DNA of 6,845 nt from Gemmatimonadota bacterium. Its GTDB lineage: Bacteria > Gemmatimonadota > Gemmatimonadetes > Longimicrobiales > UBA6960. This document shows, piece by piece, positions 1-6,576 of this stretch. How positions within the stretch are numbered: the stretch's first letter is position 1; each line of letters opens with the position of its first letter. The notes beneath the pieces were generated by a model. It made no database searches. It saw only the letters and a list, made by a program, of their open reading frames with translations, and had not been told where the DNA came from. The translations under genes were made by a program, and so were the position numbers. Location of the stretch: the NCBI GenBank assembly GCA_022564535.1, contig JADFLD010000109.1, positions 1 through 6,845 on the forward strand, given 5' to 3'.

Positions 1-767
1 TTCTTCCGCTACCCGAGGGCGTGCGGACTTGCCTCGGCATCTTCGAGACGGTGGAGGCCGCGGGACACGCCGTGACGTCGATCATCGCGTCGGGGCTGAT
101 GCCGGCCGCGGTCGAGATCGTCGACAAGGCGACGATCGAGGCTGTGGAGGCGAGCGTGTTTGCTGCTGGGTATCCGACCGATGCGGGTGCGGCGATGGTC
201 ATCGAATTCGACGGAACCGAGGTCGGACTGGATGCGGACGCCGACAGGGCCGTGGCGTGCTGCATGGCGGCCGGGGCGCGGGAGGTCCGGCGCGCGACGA
301 CCGAGGCCCAGCGGGAGGCACTCTGGAAGGGTCGCAAGAAGGCGTTCGGCGCGATGGGGAGAATCGCTCCGGACCTGCTCGTGCAGGATGCGACGGTCCC
401 GCGCACACGGCTGCCTGAGGTCTTGCGCGGCGTCGCCGAGATCGGGGAAAGGTACGACCTGAAAATCGCTAATGTCTTCCACGCGGGGGACGGCAACCTG
501 CACCCGAATATCCTCTTCGATCGTCAGAACGAGGAGGAGGTCGCGCGCGTGGAGCGAGCCTCCCGGGAGATCATGGCTCTGTGCGTCGAGGTTGGGGGGA
601 CGATCACGGGGGAGCACGGCGTCGGTATCGACAAACGCGCCTACATGTCGCTGGTGCACAACGAAGTCGAGATCGACTCGCTGCGATCGGTACGGCGGGT
701 CTTCGACCCCGAGGGTCTCTTCAATCCCGGGAAGGTCCTTCCCGACCCGGTGGAGGTGGAGGCGTGA
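1..767 (+). CDS. glcD: Glycolate/D-2-hydroxyacid oxidase subunit GlcD, C-terminal part (5' end outside window)
   Basis: This is the FAD-linked catalytic subunit of a glycolate oxidase (GlcDEF) type complex, which oxidises glycolate or related D-2-hydroxyacids such as D-lactate to the 2-oxo acid and passes electrons to GlcF. The reading frame is open from base 3 to the TGA at 765-767, giving 254 residues. Full-length GlcD is about 460-500 residues, so the N-terminal PCMH FAD-binding domain lies to the left. What is visible is the FAD-oxidase C-terminal domain. It has an LPLPEGVRT opening, the HAGDGNLHP motif at partial residues 160-168 (bases 480-506), GEHGVG at about 203-208, and the closing FDPEGLFNPGKVLP typical of the family. 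The GTG at base 21 is an internal valine, not a start. The stop overlaps the glcE start by one base (TGATG). Substrate choice between glycolate and D-lactate cannot be read from this part. The family call is secure. Confidence 0.93.
   Translation, partial: LPLPEGVRTCLGIFETVEAAGHAVTSIIASGLMPAAVEIVDKATIEAVEASVFAAGYPTDAGAAMVIEFDGTEVGLDADADRAVACCMAAGAREVRRATTEAQREALWKGRKKAFGAMGRIAPDLLVQDATVPRTRLPEVLRGVAEIGERYDLKIANVFHAGDGNLHPNILFDRQNEEEVARVERASREIMALCVEVGGTITGEHGVGIDKRAYMSLVHNEVEIDSLRSVRRVFDPEGLFNPGKVLPDPVEVEA
752..762 (+). promoter_or_regulatory. Ribosome binding site of glcE (tandem GGAGG)
   Basis: Two GGAGG boxes lie at 752-756 and 758-762 inside the last codons of glcD, 10 and 4 bases before the ATG at 767. 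The first has the better spacing. This is the only strong Shine-Dalgarno sequence before any start in the window, and it supports ATG 767 (or GTG 764) as the start of glcE. Confidence 0.6.
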
Positions 768-1999
768 TGAGGGTCTCGGAGTCCCTTACGGCTCTTCTTC
801 CGCCCGATGCGTTGGCGTCTCCCGACAGCGGGGCCGAGTGGAGTCCTCAAGGGGCTCCACCCGAGCTCGTCGTCCGACCGGGGTCTACGGAGGAAGTCGC
901 CGCGGTGATGTCTTGGGCGAGCGCCCAAGGTGTCGGCGTACTGCCGATCGGGAGTGGGCGCCGTGCTCCTGACGTCCATGGGGGGCCGGGCCCGCACATC
1001 GTCCTTTCCACGAGACGACTCGTCGGAATCGACGTGTACGAGTCCGCCGACCTCACCTTCACCGCCTCCGCGGGAACGCTCCTCGCGACGATCGACGGAG
1101 TGCTGCGCGAGAACGGTCAATGGACGCCATTCGACCCGCCGCATGTGCTCGAACGCACGCTCGGGGGCCTCGTGGCCGCCGGCGAATCCGGCCCGCTGTG
1201 GATGGGCTACGGCGAACTGCGCAATCACGTGTTGGGCATGACCGTCGTGACCGGTGACGGCCGCATTCTTCGGCTCGGCGGCCGGGTCGTGAAGAACGTC
1301 GCGGGCTACGACGTTCTGAAGCCGATGGTGGGAAGCCGGGGCACACTCGCCGTCATCACGGCGGTGTGTCTGCGTACATTTCCGGAGCCAGCCGTCGACC
1401 GACTTCTGGTGTTGCGCGGTGAGAGCGTCGGTGGCCTCGTCGCATCTGCGCGGGCGATCGGTACGGCGTCCGTCATGCCCGTCTCATCCGTGCTCGTCGA
1501 TAGGCTCGACGTGCTCGACGCTGGGGCTGCGCTCGTCGTTCGTCTGCACGGCGAGCAGCCGACGGTCGACGCGGACCAGGCGGTGCTAGAACGTCACTTG
1601 GGTACCGCGTTCGAGTCCGTGTCCAATCCTGGCGACGTCAGGACCGCCGTCCAGAACCATGCAGCGGACGCGCACCTCGTGGTCTCCGTTCTGCCGTCCA
1701 GGCTGTCGGAGTGCTTGGCGATCCTGAACCGACTCGGTCCGGTCGCGGTGGCGGTGGACACCTACGCTGCCGGGGTTCGCTTGAGCCTGGCCGAGATCGA
1801 CGTGGAAGCGATCCGGGGGGCCCGCGACTCGATCGAGCGCCTCGGAGGTGCTCTCCGCGTCGTCCCCCTTCCCGCGACGCGGCCGTCGGATGACGGGGGC
1901 TCTCGTCCGACCGCCGAGGTGGTCGATCTGAACGCCCGGCTCGTAGACGTCTTCGACCCCTCGGGCGTCCTGTGGCCCACTCGCGGACCTGTGACATGA
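767..1999 (+). CDS. glcE: Glycolate oxidase FAD-binding subunit GlcE
   Basis: This is the second FAD-binding subunit of the glycolate oxidase complex, a protein of 410 residues that is somewhat longer than E. coli GlcE (350). A PCMH-type FAD-binding domain covers about residues 30-210. It contains PPELVVRPGSTEEVAAVM (31-48), the IGSGRR segment (61-66), TLGGLVAAGESGP (131-143), GRVVKNVAGYDVLKPMVGS (172-190) and GTLAVITAVCLRTFP (192-206). This RxVKNVAGYD pattern is characteristic of GlcE. The C-terminal half is weakly conserved and ends in VFDPSGVLWP, a variant of the usual FNPG ending. The ATG at 767 is chosen because it overlaps the glcD stop and follows two GGAGG boxes (752-756 and 758-762). 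The in-frame GTG at 764 is an alternative that adds one residue. The frame is open further upstream, to 581, but that part overlaps glcD and resembles nothing. The gene lies between glcD and glcF, as in known glc operons. Confidence 0.94.
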   Translation: MRVSESLTALLPPDALASPDSGAEWSPQGAPPELVVRPGSTEEVAAVMSWASAQGVGVLPIGSGRRAPDVHGGPGPHIVLSTRRLVGIDVYESADLTFTASAGTLLATIDGVLRENGQWTPFDPPHVLERTLGGLVAAGESGPLWMGYGELRNHVLGMTVVTGDGRILRLGGRVVKNVAGYDVLKPMVGSRGTLAVITAVCLRTFPEPAVDRLLVLRGESVGGLVASARAIGTASVMPVSSVLVDRLDVLDAGAALVVRLHGEQPTVDADQAVLERHLGTAFESVSNPGDVRTAVQNHAADAHLVVSVLPSRLSECLAILNRLGPVAVAVDTYAAGVRLSLAEIDVEAIRGARDSIERLGGALRVVPLPATRPSDDGGSRPTAEVVDLNARLVDVFDPSGVLWPTRGPVT

Positions 2000-3318
2000 A
2001 CTCGTCGACGACCGCGCTTGCCCAGGCTCTGGAGGCTCAAAGAGAGCGGCTTCTTCCGTGTGTTCACTGCGGCTTTTGCCTGCCCGCTTGCCCTACGTAC
2101 AATCGCCTCGGGGACGAGGCCGACTCGCCCCGGGGCCGCCTCCACCTCATGCAGGCGGTGATCGAAGGGCGCTTGGACGCGGCGTCGGACGCGTTCCAGA
2201 TCCATATCGATCGCTGCCTGGGTTGCCGGGCTTGCGAGCCTGTTTGTCCGTCGGGCGTCGAGTACGGAAGCCTGTTGGAGCTTGCCCGGGAGTCGGCCCG
2301 GCGCGCGCGGCCGCCGGGGCGGCTGACGACTGCGTTGCTGACGGTCATCGGATCCCGCTTCCTTCGAAGTCTCCTCTTCCTGGGTGGCCGGACGCTGCGC
2401 GTGACCGGACTGGCCTCGCTGGGAGCGAAGCGGGTTCCTCCCAAGGGGGCCCTTGCGAATGTGCGCCTCGCGCTCGCGATGCTCGCGGCGACGGCGGCGT
2501 GGAGGCCTCTGCGTGGGGCGTCGGTTTCGAAGGAGCCGGGGGTGGAAGGGGTCGAGACGCCGGCGGCTGGCGTCCGCGGCCGGGTCGGCCAGCTCACCGG
2601 CTGCGTCCAGGCGGGGCTCTATGGTCGGATCAATCGGGCCACGACCCGGACACTCCAGGCGAACGGCTTCGAGGTGGTATCGGTCGACAGGCAGGACTGC
2701 TGTGGCGCGCTCCACGCCCATGGCGGAGATCTGGAGAACGCTCGGCGCCTCGCACGTGCCAACATCGAGGCTTTCGAGCGCTCCGGCGTAGACCTGGTCG
2801 TCGTGAACGCCGCGGGCTGCGGCGCTGCGATGAAGGACTATGGGACATTGCTCGAACGGGATGCCACGTTCCGGGATCGCGCCGTGGCGTTCGCGGATCG
2901 TGTGCGAGACGTTACCGAATTGCTGGCGGATGCCGGCCCACGCCGGGGTGCGGCCGTCCCCTGCACGGTGGCGTATGACCACCCGTGTCATCTTCTGCAC
3001 GCGCAGGGGGTGGAACAAGCTCCTCTCGATGTGCTCGAAGCGGTGCCCGACGTCGAGGTCCGCATCGTGGCCAACGCGGATGAATGTTGTGGCGGCGCTG
3101 GCATTTACGGATTGACCCACCCGGAGCTCGGCGGTTGGATCGGACGTGACAAGATCGAGGCCGTACGGCGAGAAGGGGCGGACGTGGTTTGCACGCCCAA
3201 CGCTGGTTGTATGATGCAGATAGGAGCGGGGCTTCTCCTCGAGGGAGCTTCTGAGGGCGTACTGCATCCCGTGGAGCTTCTCGACGAGAGCTATGAGCGG
3301 GCGGGGTACTACCGGTGA
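1996..3318 (+). CDS. glcF: Glycolate oxidase iron-sulfur subunit GlcF
   Basis: This is the electron-transfer subunit of the GlcDEF complex, carrying electrons from the flavin subunits to the respiratory chain. It has 440 residues, against about 407 in E. coli. Two 4Fe-4S ferredoxin motifs are complete: C22, C25, C28, C32-P (PCVHCGFCLPACP) and C74, C77, C80, C84-P (RCLGCRACEPVCP). Two CCG cysteine-rich domains follow. The first has C203, C235-C236-G and C275; the second has C331, C364-C365-G and C405. The linker at about 110-175 has short hydrophobic stretches (around 111-140 and 153-168) that are broken by arginines and do not look like membrane spans. Start ATG 1996 overlaps the glcE stop (ATGA, 1996-1999). 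An upstream in-frame GTG at 1972 would add eight residues of out-of-frame glcE sequence and is less likely. No Shine-Dalgarno is visible, so translation is probably coupled to glcE. The CCG architecture is shared with D-lactate (LldE/DLD-type) and heterodisulfide reductase subunits, but the order glcD-glcE-glcF settles the name. Confidence 0.95.
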   Translation: MNSSTTALAQALEAQRERLLPCVHCGFCLPACPTYNRLGDEADSPRGRLHLMQAVIEGRLDAASDAFQIHIDRCLGCRACEPVCPSGVEYGSLLELARESARRARPPGRLTTALLTVIGSRFLRSLLFLGGRTLRVTGLASLGAKRVPPKGALANVRLALAMLAATAAWRPLRGASVSKEPGVEGVETPAAGVRGRVGQLTGCVQAGLYGRINRATTRTLQANGFEVVSVDRQDCCGALHAHGGDLENARRLARANIEAFERSGVDLVVVNAAGCGAAMKDYGTLLERDATFRDRAVAFADRVRDVTELLADAGPRRGAAVPCTVAYDHPCHLLHAQGVEQAPLDVLEAVPDVEVRIVANADECCGGAGIYGLTHPELGGWIGRDKIEAVRREGADVVCTPNAGCMMQIGAGLLLEGASEGVLHPVELLDESYERAGYYR

Positions 3319-3334
3319 GCGGGCTCTCGATGAG

Positions 3335-4513
3335 ATGAACGACGCCGTGAGCACGGACCGGATTGCCGAGGAGGTGCATCGCACGCTCGAGCATGTCCGG
3401 GGCATGCGCGACGAGTTCGTGGACGTTCTCGGCAAACTTTGCAGTATCGAGTCGCCGACGGACCATCCTGAAACGCAGAGCTCCGTGCACGCGCTTCTCG
3501 GTCCGGCCTTCGAGGACCTCGGGTATGACGTACGAATCGTCCGCGGCCGAGTGAGCGGCGACCACTTCCTCGCGGCTCCGCGGAGCCGCCGGAGGGGAGC
3601 GCCGATGCAGCTTCTGGTCGGGCACACTGACACCGTCTGGCCTCTTGCGACGCTCGAGCGCATGCCGGTGAAGGAAATCGACGGGCGCCTGTATGGCCCG
3701 GGCACGCTCGACATGAAGGGCGGGCTCACTCAGATGATTTTTGCGCTGCGTGCGCTGCGCGACCTGGGCTACGAGCCCGAGGTGACCCCGGTCGTGTTCG
3801 TGAATTCGGACGAGGAGGTCGGAAGTCCCGACTCGACGCGCCACGTGCGCCGTCTCGCGCGGCGGGTGCAACGTGCCCTGATCCTGGAGCCTGCCATGGG
3901 TCCGGACGGATGGATCAAGACGGCCCGCAAGGGAGTCGGACGTTTCGAGATCGCAGTGCGCGGGCGGGCCGCGCACGCCGGGTTGGATCCGGAGGCGGGC
4001 GCGAGTGCCATCCTGGAATTGTCGCACGTCATCCAGCAGTTGAACGCGATGAACGACTCGGAGCGAGGGACGACGGTGAACGTTGGCCTCGTCGAGGGTG
4101 GGACACGCCCGAACGTTATCGCCGCCCAGGCCCACGCCACCGTGGACGTGCGCGTCACGACCATCCAAAACGGGCAGGCCATCGAGGAGCGGATCCTGGC
4201 TCTGGAGCCGACGACGCCGGGTGTCACCTTGGAGGTAACAGGGGAGATGCAGGTTGCGCCCCTCGAGCGGACGCCGCGAAACCGGTCTTTGTGGGAGCGG
4301 GCGCGGGCGATTGGGGCCGACCTCGGCTTCCAGCTGGAGGAAACGATGGTCGGCGGTGGCTCAGATGGAAACACGACGAGTCTCTTCACGGCCACGCTGG
4401 ACGGTCTGGGGTGCATCGGAGATGGAGCGCACGCGGATCACGAGCACATCGTCATCGGCCCGTCCCTGGATCGGTGCGCTCTTCTCGCCAGACTGATGCT
4501 CGCGCCGGCGTGA
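3335..4513 (+). CDS. M20-family metallohydrolase (carboxypeptidase G2-like); candidate N-acyl/N-succinyl-amino acid deacylase
   Basis: This is a zinc-dependent amidohydrolase of peptidase family M20 with 392 residues, the usual family length, and no signal peptide, so it is probably cytoplasmic. By comparison with carboxypeptidase G2, the di-metal site is complete. H97 and D99 sit in VGHTDTVWP, D126 in GPGTLDMKGG, the general base E160 and ligand E161 in NSDEEVGS, E185 in LILEPA, and H366 in GAHADHEHIVIG. The dimerisation (lid) domain spans about 200-310 and includes GRAAHAGLDPEAGAS, with the lid histidine H214, and VEGGTRPNVIAA. Family members remove glutamate, acyl or succinyl groups from amino acids. 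The neighbouring GNAT and NSAR-like genes suggest an N-succinyl-L-amino acid hydrolase, which is inference. Start choice is uncertain. ATG 3335 leaves 16 bases after glcF, while ATG 3293 overlaps glcF by 26 bases and adds 14 unconserved-looking residues. Neither has a good ribosome binding site. A plain glutamate carboxypeptidase or dipeptidase is the alternative. Confidence 0.88.
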   Translation: MNDAVSTDRIAEEVHRTLEHVRGMRDEFVDVLGKLCSIESPTDHPETQSSVHALLGPAFEDLGYDVRIVRGRVSGDHFLAAPRSRRRGAPMQLLVGHTDTVWPLATLERMPVKEIDGRLYGPGTLDMKGGLTQMIFALRALRDLGYEPEVTPVVFVNSDEEVGSPDSTRHVRRLARRVQRALILEPAMGPDGWIKTARKGVGRFEIAVRGRAAHAGLDPEAGASAILELSHVIQQLNAMNDSERGTTVNVGLVEGGTRPNVIAAQAHATVDVRVTTIQNGQAIEERILALEPTTPGVTLEVTGEMQVAPLERTPRNRSLWERARAIGADLGFQLEETMVGGGSDGNTTSLFTATLDGLGCIGDGAHADHEHIVIGPSLDRCALLARLMLAPA

Positions 4514-5343
4514 GCGACGGGTATACGATTCGTCCCTTCGCGACGATCGATGAGTACCGCGACTGTGTCGCGCTCCAGGAAGCGACCTGGGGCGTCGGCT
4601 TTTCGGAGCGTGTCGCCCCAGCCATTCTGAAGGTTTCTCAGATCCTGGGCGGCGTATCTGCCGGCGCGTACGATGTCGAGGGGCGCCTCGTCGGCTTCAT
4701 CTTCGGGATGACCGGACTTCGTGAGGGTGAACTGGTACACTGGTCCGACATGCTCGCGGTGATACCAGAGGCCCGTGATGCCGGACTCGGGCGTCGACTC
4801 AAGCTGTACCAACGGGAGGAGGTGCTGGGTCGTGGCGTCGAGATCATGCACTGGACATTCGATCCACTGCAGTCTCGAAACGCGCATCTGAACTTCTTCA
4901 AACTCGGCATCGTGGTCCGTGAATACCAGGCAGACATGTACGGGCAGACCGACTCCCCACTTCATCGCGGCATCGGTACCGATCGATTCATCGCGTCGTG
5001 GCTGCTGCGGTCCGACCGTGTGCGTGCGCGCCTCGAGACAGGTCAGGCCGAAGTCGTGAAGGGGCTCGACGACGTACCGTTCGCATTGGGTGCGGAGCTC
5101 GGGGGCCGGCATCCACGACCCGCGACTCCGGACGTCGCGCTCGGGAACGATCGGGTACGCGTGGCGATTCCGTCCGATATCGGCTCGATCATGGACGATG
5201 ACATGCACCTCGCGCTGGAGTGGCGAATCGCGACGCGGACCGTGTTCAGGCATTACCTGCGATCTGGGTACGAAGTACGGGACTTCGTGCGGGGTGTGGA
5301 CACGTCTCAGTACGTCGTGGTGCGAGAAGCGGACGCGCAGTGA
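4510..5343 (+). CDS. GNAT-superfamily acyltransferase of COG3375 type; candidate D-amino acid N-succinyltransferase
   Basis: This is a 277-residue acyl-CoA-dependent N-acyltransferase. The GNAT core lies at about residues 5-165. Motif A includes SDMLAVIPEARDAGLGRRLK (79-98), whose R89-D-A-G92-L-G94 fits the acyl-CoA pyrophosphate-binding R/QxxGxG/A signature. It is followed by QREE (101-104) and the family-specific WTFDPLQSRNAHLNFFKLG (115-133), then GIGTDRF (154-160). The C-terminal part (about 175-277, with VAIPSDI and ALEWRIATR) is a further domain usual in COG3375 proteins, as I recall the family. In Geobacillus kaustophilus a GNAT protein encoded with NSAR is a succinyl-CoA:D-amino acid N-succinyltransferase. 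The same role is inferred here because an M20 hydrolase precedes it and an NSAR-like gene lies two genes on. Start GTG 4510 overlaps the M20 stop (GTGA) and directly precedes the TIRPF strand where GNAT folds begin. No Shine-Dalgarno is evident, so translational coupling is likely. Acyl donor and acceptor cannot be read from sequence. Confidence 0.87.
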   Translation: MSDGYTIRPFATIDEYRDCVALQEATWGVGFSERVAPAILKVSQILGGVSAGAYDVEGRLVGFIFGMTGLREGELVHWSDMLAVIPEARDAGLGRRLKLYQREEVLGRGVEIMHWTFDPLQSRNAHLNFFKLGIVVREYQADMYGQTDSPLHRGIGTDRFIASWLLRSDRVRARLETGQAEVVKGLDDVPFALGAELGGRHPRPATPDVALGNDRVRVAIPSDIGSIMDDDMHLALEWRIATRTVFRHYLRSGYEVRDFVRGVDTSQYVVVREADAQ

Positions 5344-6572
5344 CGTACCGACCCGTCGTCGCAATCTTGGGGGCAGGTCCGATCGGCCTCGAGGCGGCTC
5401 TCGCTGCGTCGGAGTGCGGCTTTTCGTTCAAGCTCCTCGAGGCCTCCGATCGTGAGGCCCACAACGTCCGGTCATGGGGCCACGTGCAGCTGTTCACACC
5501 CTGGTCCCTGAATGTGTCCCCACGGGTCAGGGAGGCCCTGGCAGCCACCGGGGCGGCGCCGCCGGACGGAGAGGAATGCCCGACCGGAGCGGAGCTGGTC
5601 GAGCGGGTCCTCGAGCCCCTCGCGTCCCTGCCCACTCTCGCGCCCCATTTGAAATTCGCCACCCGCGTGCTCGAAGTCGGTCGCGACGGCCTGCTGAAGA
5701 GCGACGAGATCGGGACGGGGGCACGCTCCGACCGCGCCTTTCGCCTCCTGCTCGCTGGGCCGGATGGTCGAGAGACCGTCGAGTACGCCGACGTCGTCAT
5801 CGACTGCACCGGTACCTACGACCGACCCAATGCGCTCGGCGTCGGGGGTATACACGCCCCTGGGGAACGGGGCCTCGGCGGGTACATAACTCGGAGCATT
5901 CCGGACTTCGAAGCGACGGCGCTCGGCGGGGACTCTCCAGTGTGGGCGGGACAGAGGATTCTCCTCGTAGGGGCCGGTCACTCGGCGCAGACCGTCGCAA
6001 GGGATCTCGAGGCCCTCGTGGGGCGGGCGCCGAAGACGAGCGTGACATGGGCGATCCGAAGCGAGGAGCCTACGTTCGGAGCCGTGGAGAAGGATCCGCT
6101 GCCCGCGCGGGACGCGCTCGTTCGGTACGCGCGCCACCTGGCCCTCGGGGGGGCGTCACCCTTCGACGTGCGCCTCGGCTGTGCGGTGGAAGCGCTGGAG
6201 GCGTCCACCGAGGGCATCGTGGTCTCGCTACGGCGGGAAGCATCTGCGATGGAGCGTGTGGTCGTGGACAGGATCATCTCCCTCACCGGGTCCGTCGGTG
6301 ACGCACAGATATACCGGCAGCTACAGGTGCACGAGTGCTGGGCGACCTCGGGACCGATGAAGCTGGCCGCGACGCTGCTGGCTTCCACGTCGGCGGATTG
6401 CTTGACACAGGAGAGCCATGGCGTCGACGTACTGATCAACCCCGAGCCGGACTTCTACATTCTCGGGAGCAAGTCGTACGGGAGGAACGCCACGTTCCTG
6501 TTGCGCGTCGGATGGGCCCAGGTCGATGAAGTCTTCTCATTCCTGAGAGCGGTCGCTAAGAACCGCGGATGA
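5340..6572 (+). CDS. FAD/NAD(P)-dependent oxidoreductase, substrate unknown
   Basis: This is a two-dinucleotide-fold flavoprotein of 410 residues, probably cytoplasmic. The N-terminal Rossmann motif is VAILGAGPIGLEAA (7-20), with acidic E35 ending the second strand (KLLEAS) to bind the FAD ribose. A second motif, ILLVGAGHSAQTVARDLEAL (207-226), should bind NAD(P)H. Between them VIDCTGTYDRP (153-163) is the usual ATG-type hinge. SWGHVQLFTPWSLNVSP (45-61) and FYILGSKSYGRNATFLLRVG (372-391) look like family signatures that pack against the flavin. The overall plan resembles FMO/thioredoxin-reductase-like proteins (pyr_redox_3 group). The Baeyer-Villiger fingerprint FxGxxxHxxxW and a CxxC redox disulfide are absent, so those functions are not supported. 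Start GTG 5340 overlaps the GNAT stop (GTGA); a weak GAGAAG lies at 5324-5329. The frame is open upstream to 5220, but that part only overlaps the GNAT gene. Its position between the GNAT and NSAR-like genes hints at a role with amino or 2-oxo acids. No reaction can be assigned. Confidence 0.82.
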   Translation: MTYRPVVAILGAGPIGLEAALAASECGFSFKLLEASDREAHNVRSWGHVQLFTPWSLNVSPRVREALAATGAAPPDGEECPTGAELVERVLEPLASLPTLAPHLKFATRVLEVGRDGLLKSDEIGTGARSDRAFRLLLAGPDGRETVEYADVVIDCTGTYDRPNALGVGGIHAPGERGLGGYITRSIPDFEATALGGDSPVWAGQRILLVGAGHSAQTVARDLEALVGRAPKTSVTWAIRSEEPTFGAVEKDPLPARDALVRYARHLALGGASPFDVRLGCAVEALEASTEGIVVSLRREASAMERVVVDRIISLTGSVGDAQIYRQLQVHECWATSGPMKLAATLLASTSADCLTQESHGVDVLINPEPDFYILGSKSYGRNATFLLRVGWAQVDEVFSFLRAVAKNRG

Positions 6573-6576
6573 CGTC

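Noticed and set aside
2320..2500. Possible membrane spans in the GlcF linker
   Set aside because: The hydrophobic runs are short and interrupted by arginines, and a linker of this kind is usual between the ferredoxin and CCG domains.
2058..2978. Alternative + strand frame of 306 codons within glcF
   Set aside because: It overlaps glcF entirely, and its Gly/Arg/Pro-rich translation has no motif, whereas the glcF frame carries all cysteine motifs.
1762..3729. Long open frame (655 codons) on the minus strand across glcE, glcF and the M20 gene
   Set aside because: It lies antisense to three genes with clear family motifs, its translation is rich in Arg, Pro and Ser without any recognisable domain, and long antisense open frames are expected in high-GC coding DNA.
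2912..4168. Minus-strand open frame of 418 codons opposite glcF and the M20 gene
   Set aside because: It is antisense to conserved coding sequence, with low-complexity His/Arg-rich translation and no motif. It is a shadow of G/C third-position bias.
3910..4509. Upstream in-frame extension of the GNAT gene (start at 3910)
   Set aside because: The extra 200 codons overlap the M20 gene in another frame and translate to Gly/Arg/Ala-rich sequence without homology. The GNAT fold begins right after GTG 4510.
5474..6301. Alternative + strand frame of 275 codons within the flavoprotein gene
   Set aside because: It is an Arg/Gly-rich shadow frame; the FAD and NAD(P) motifs are in the other frame.
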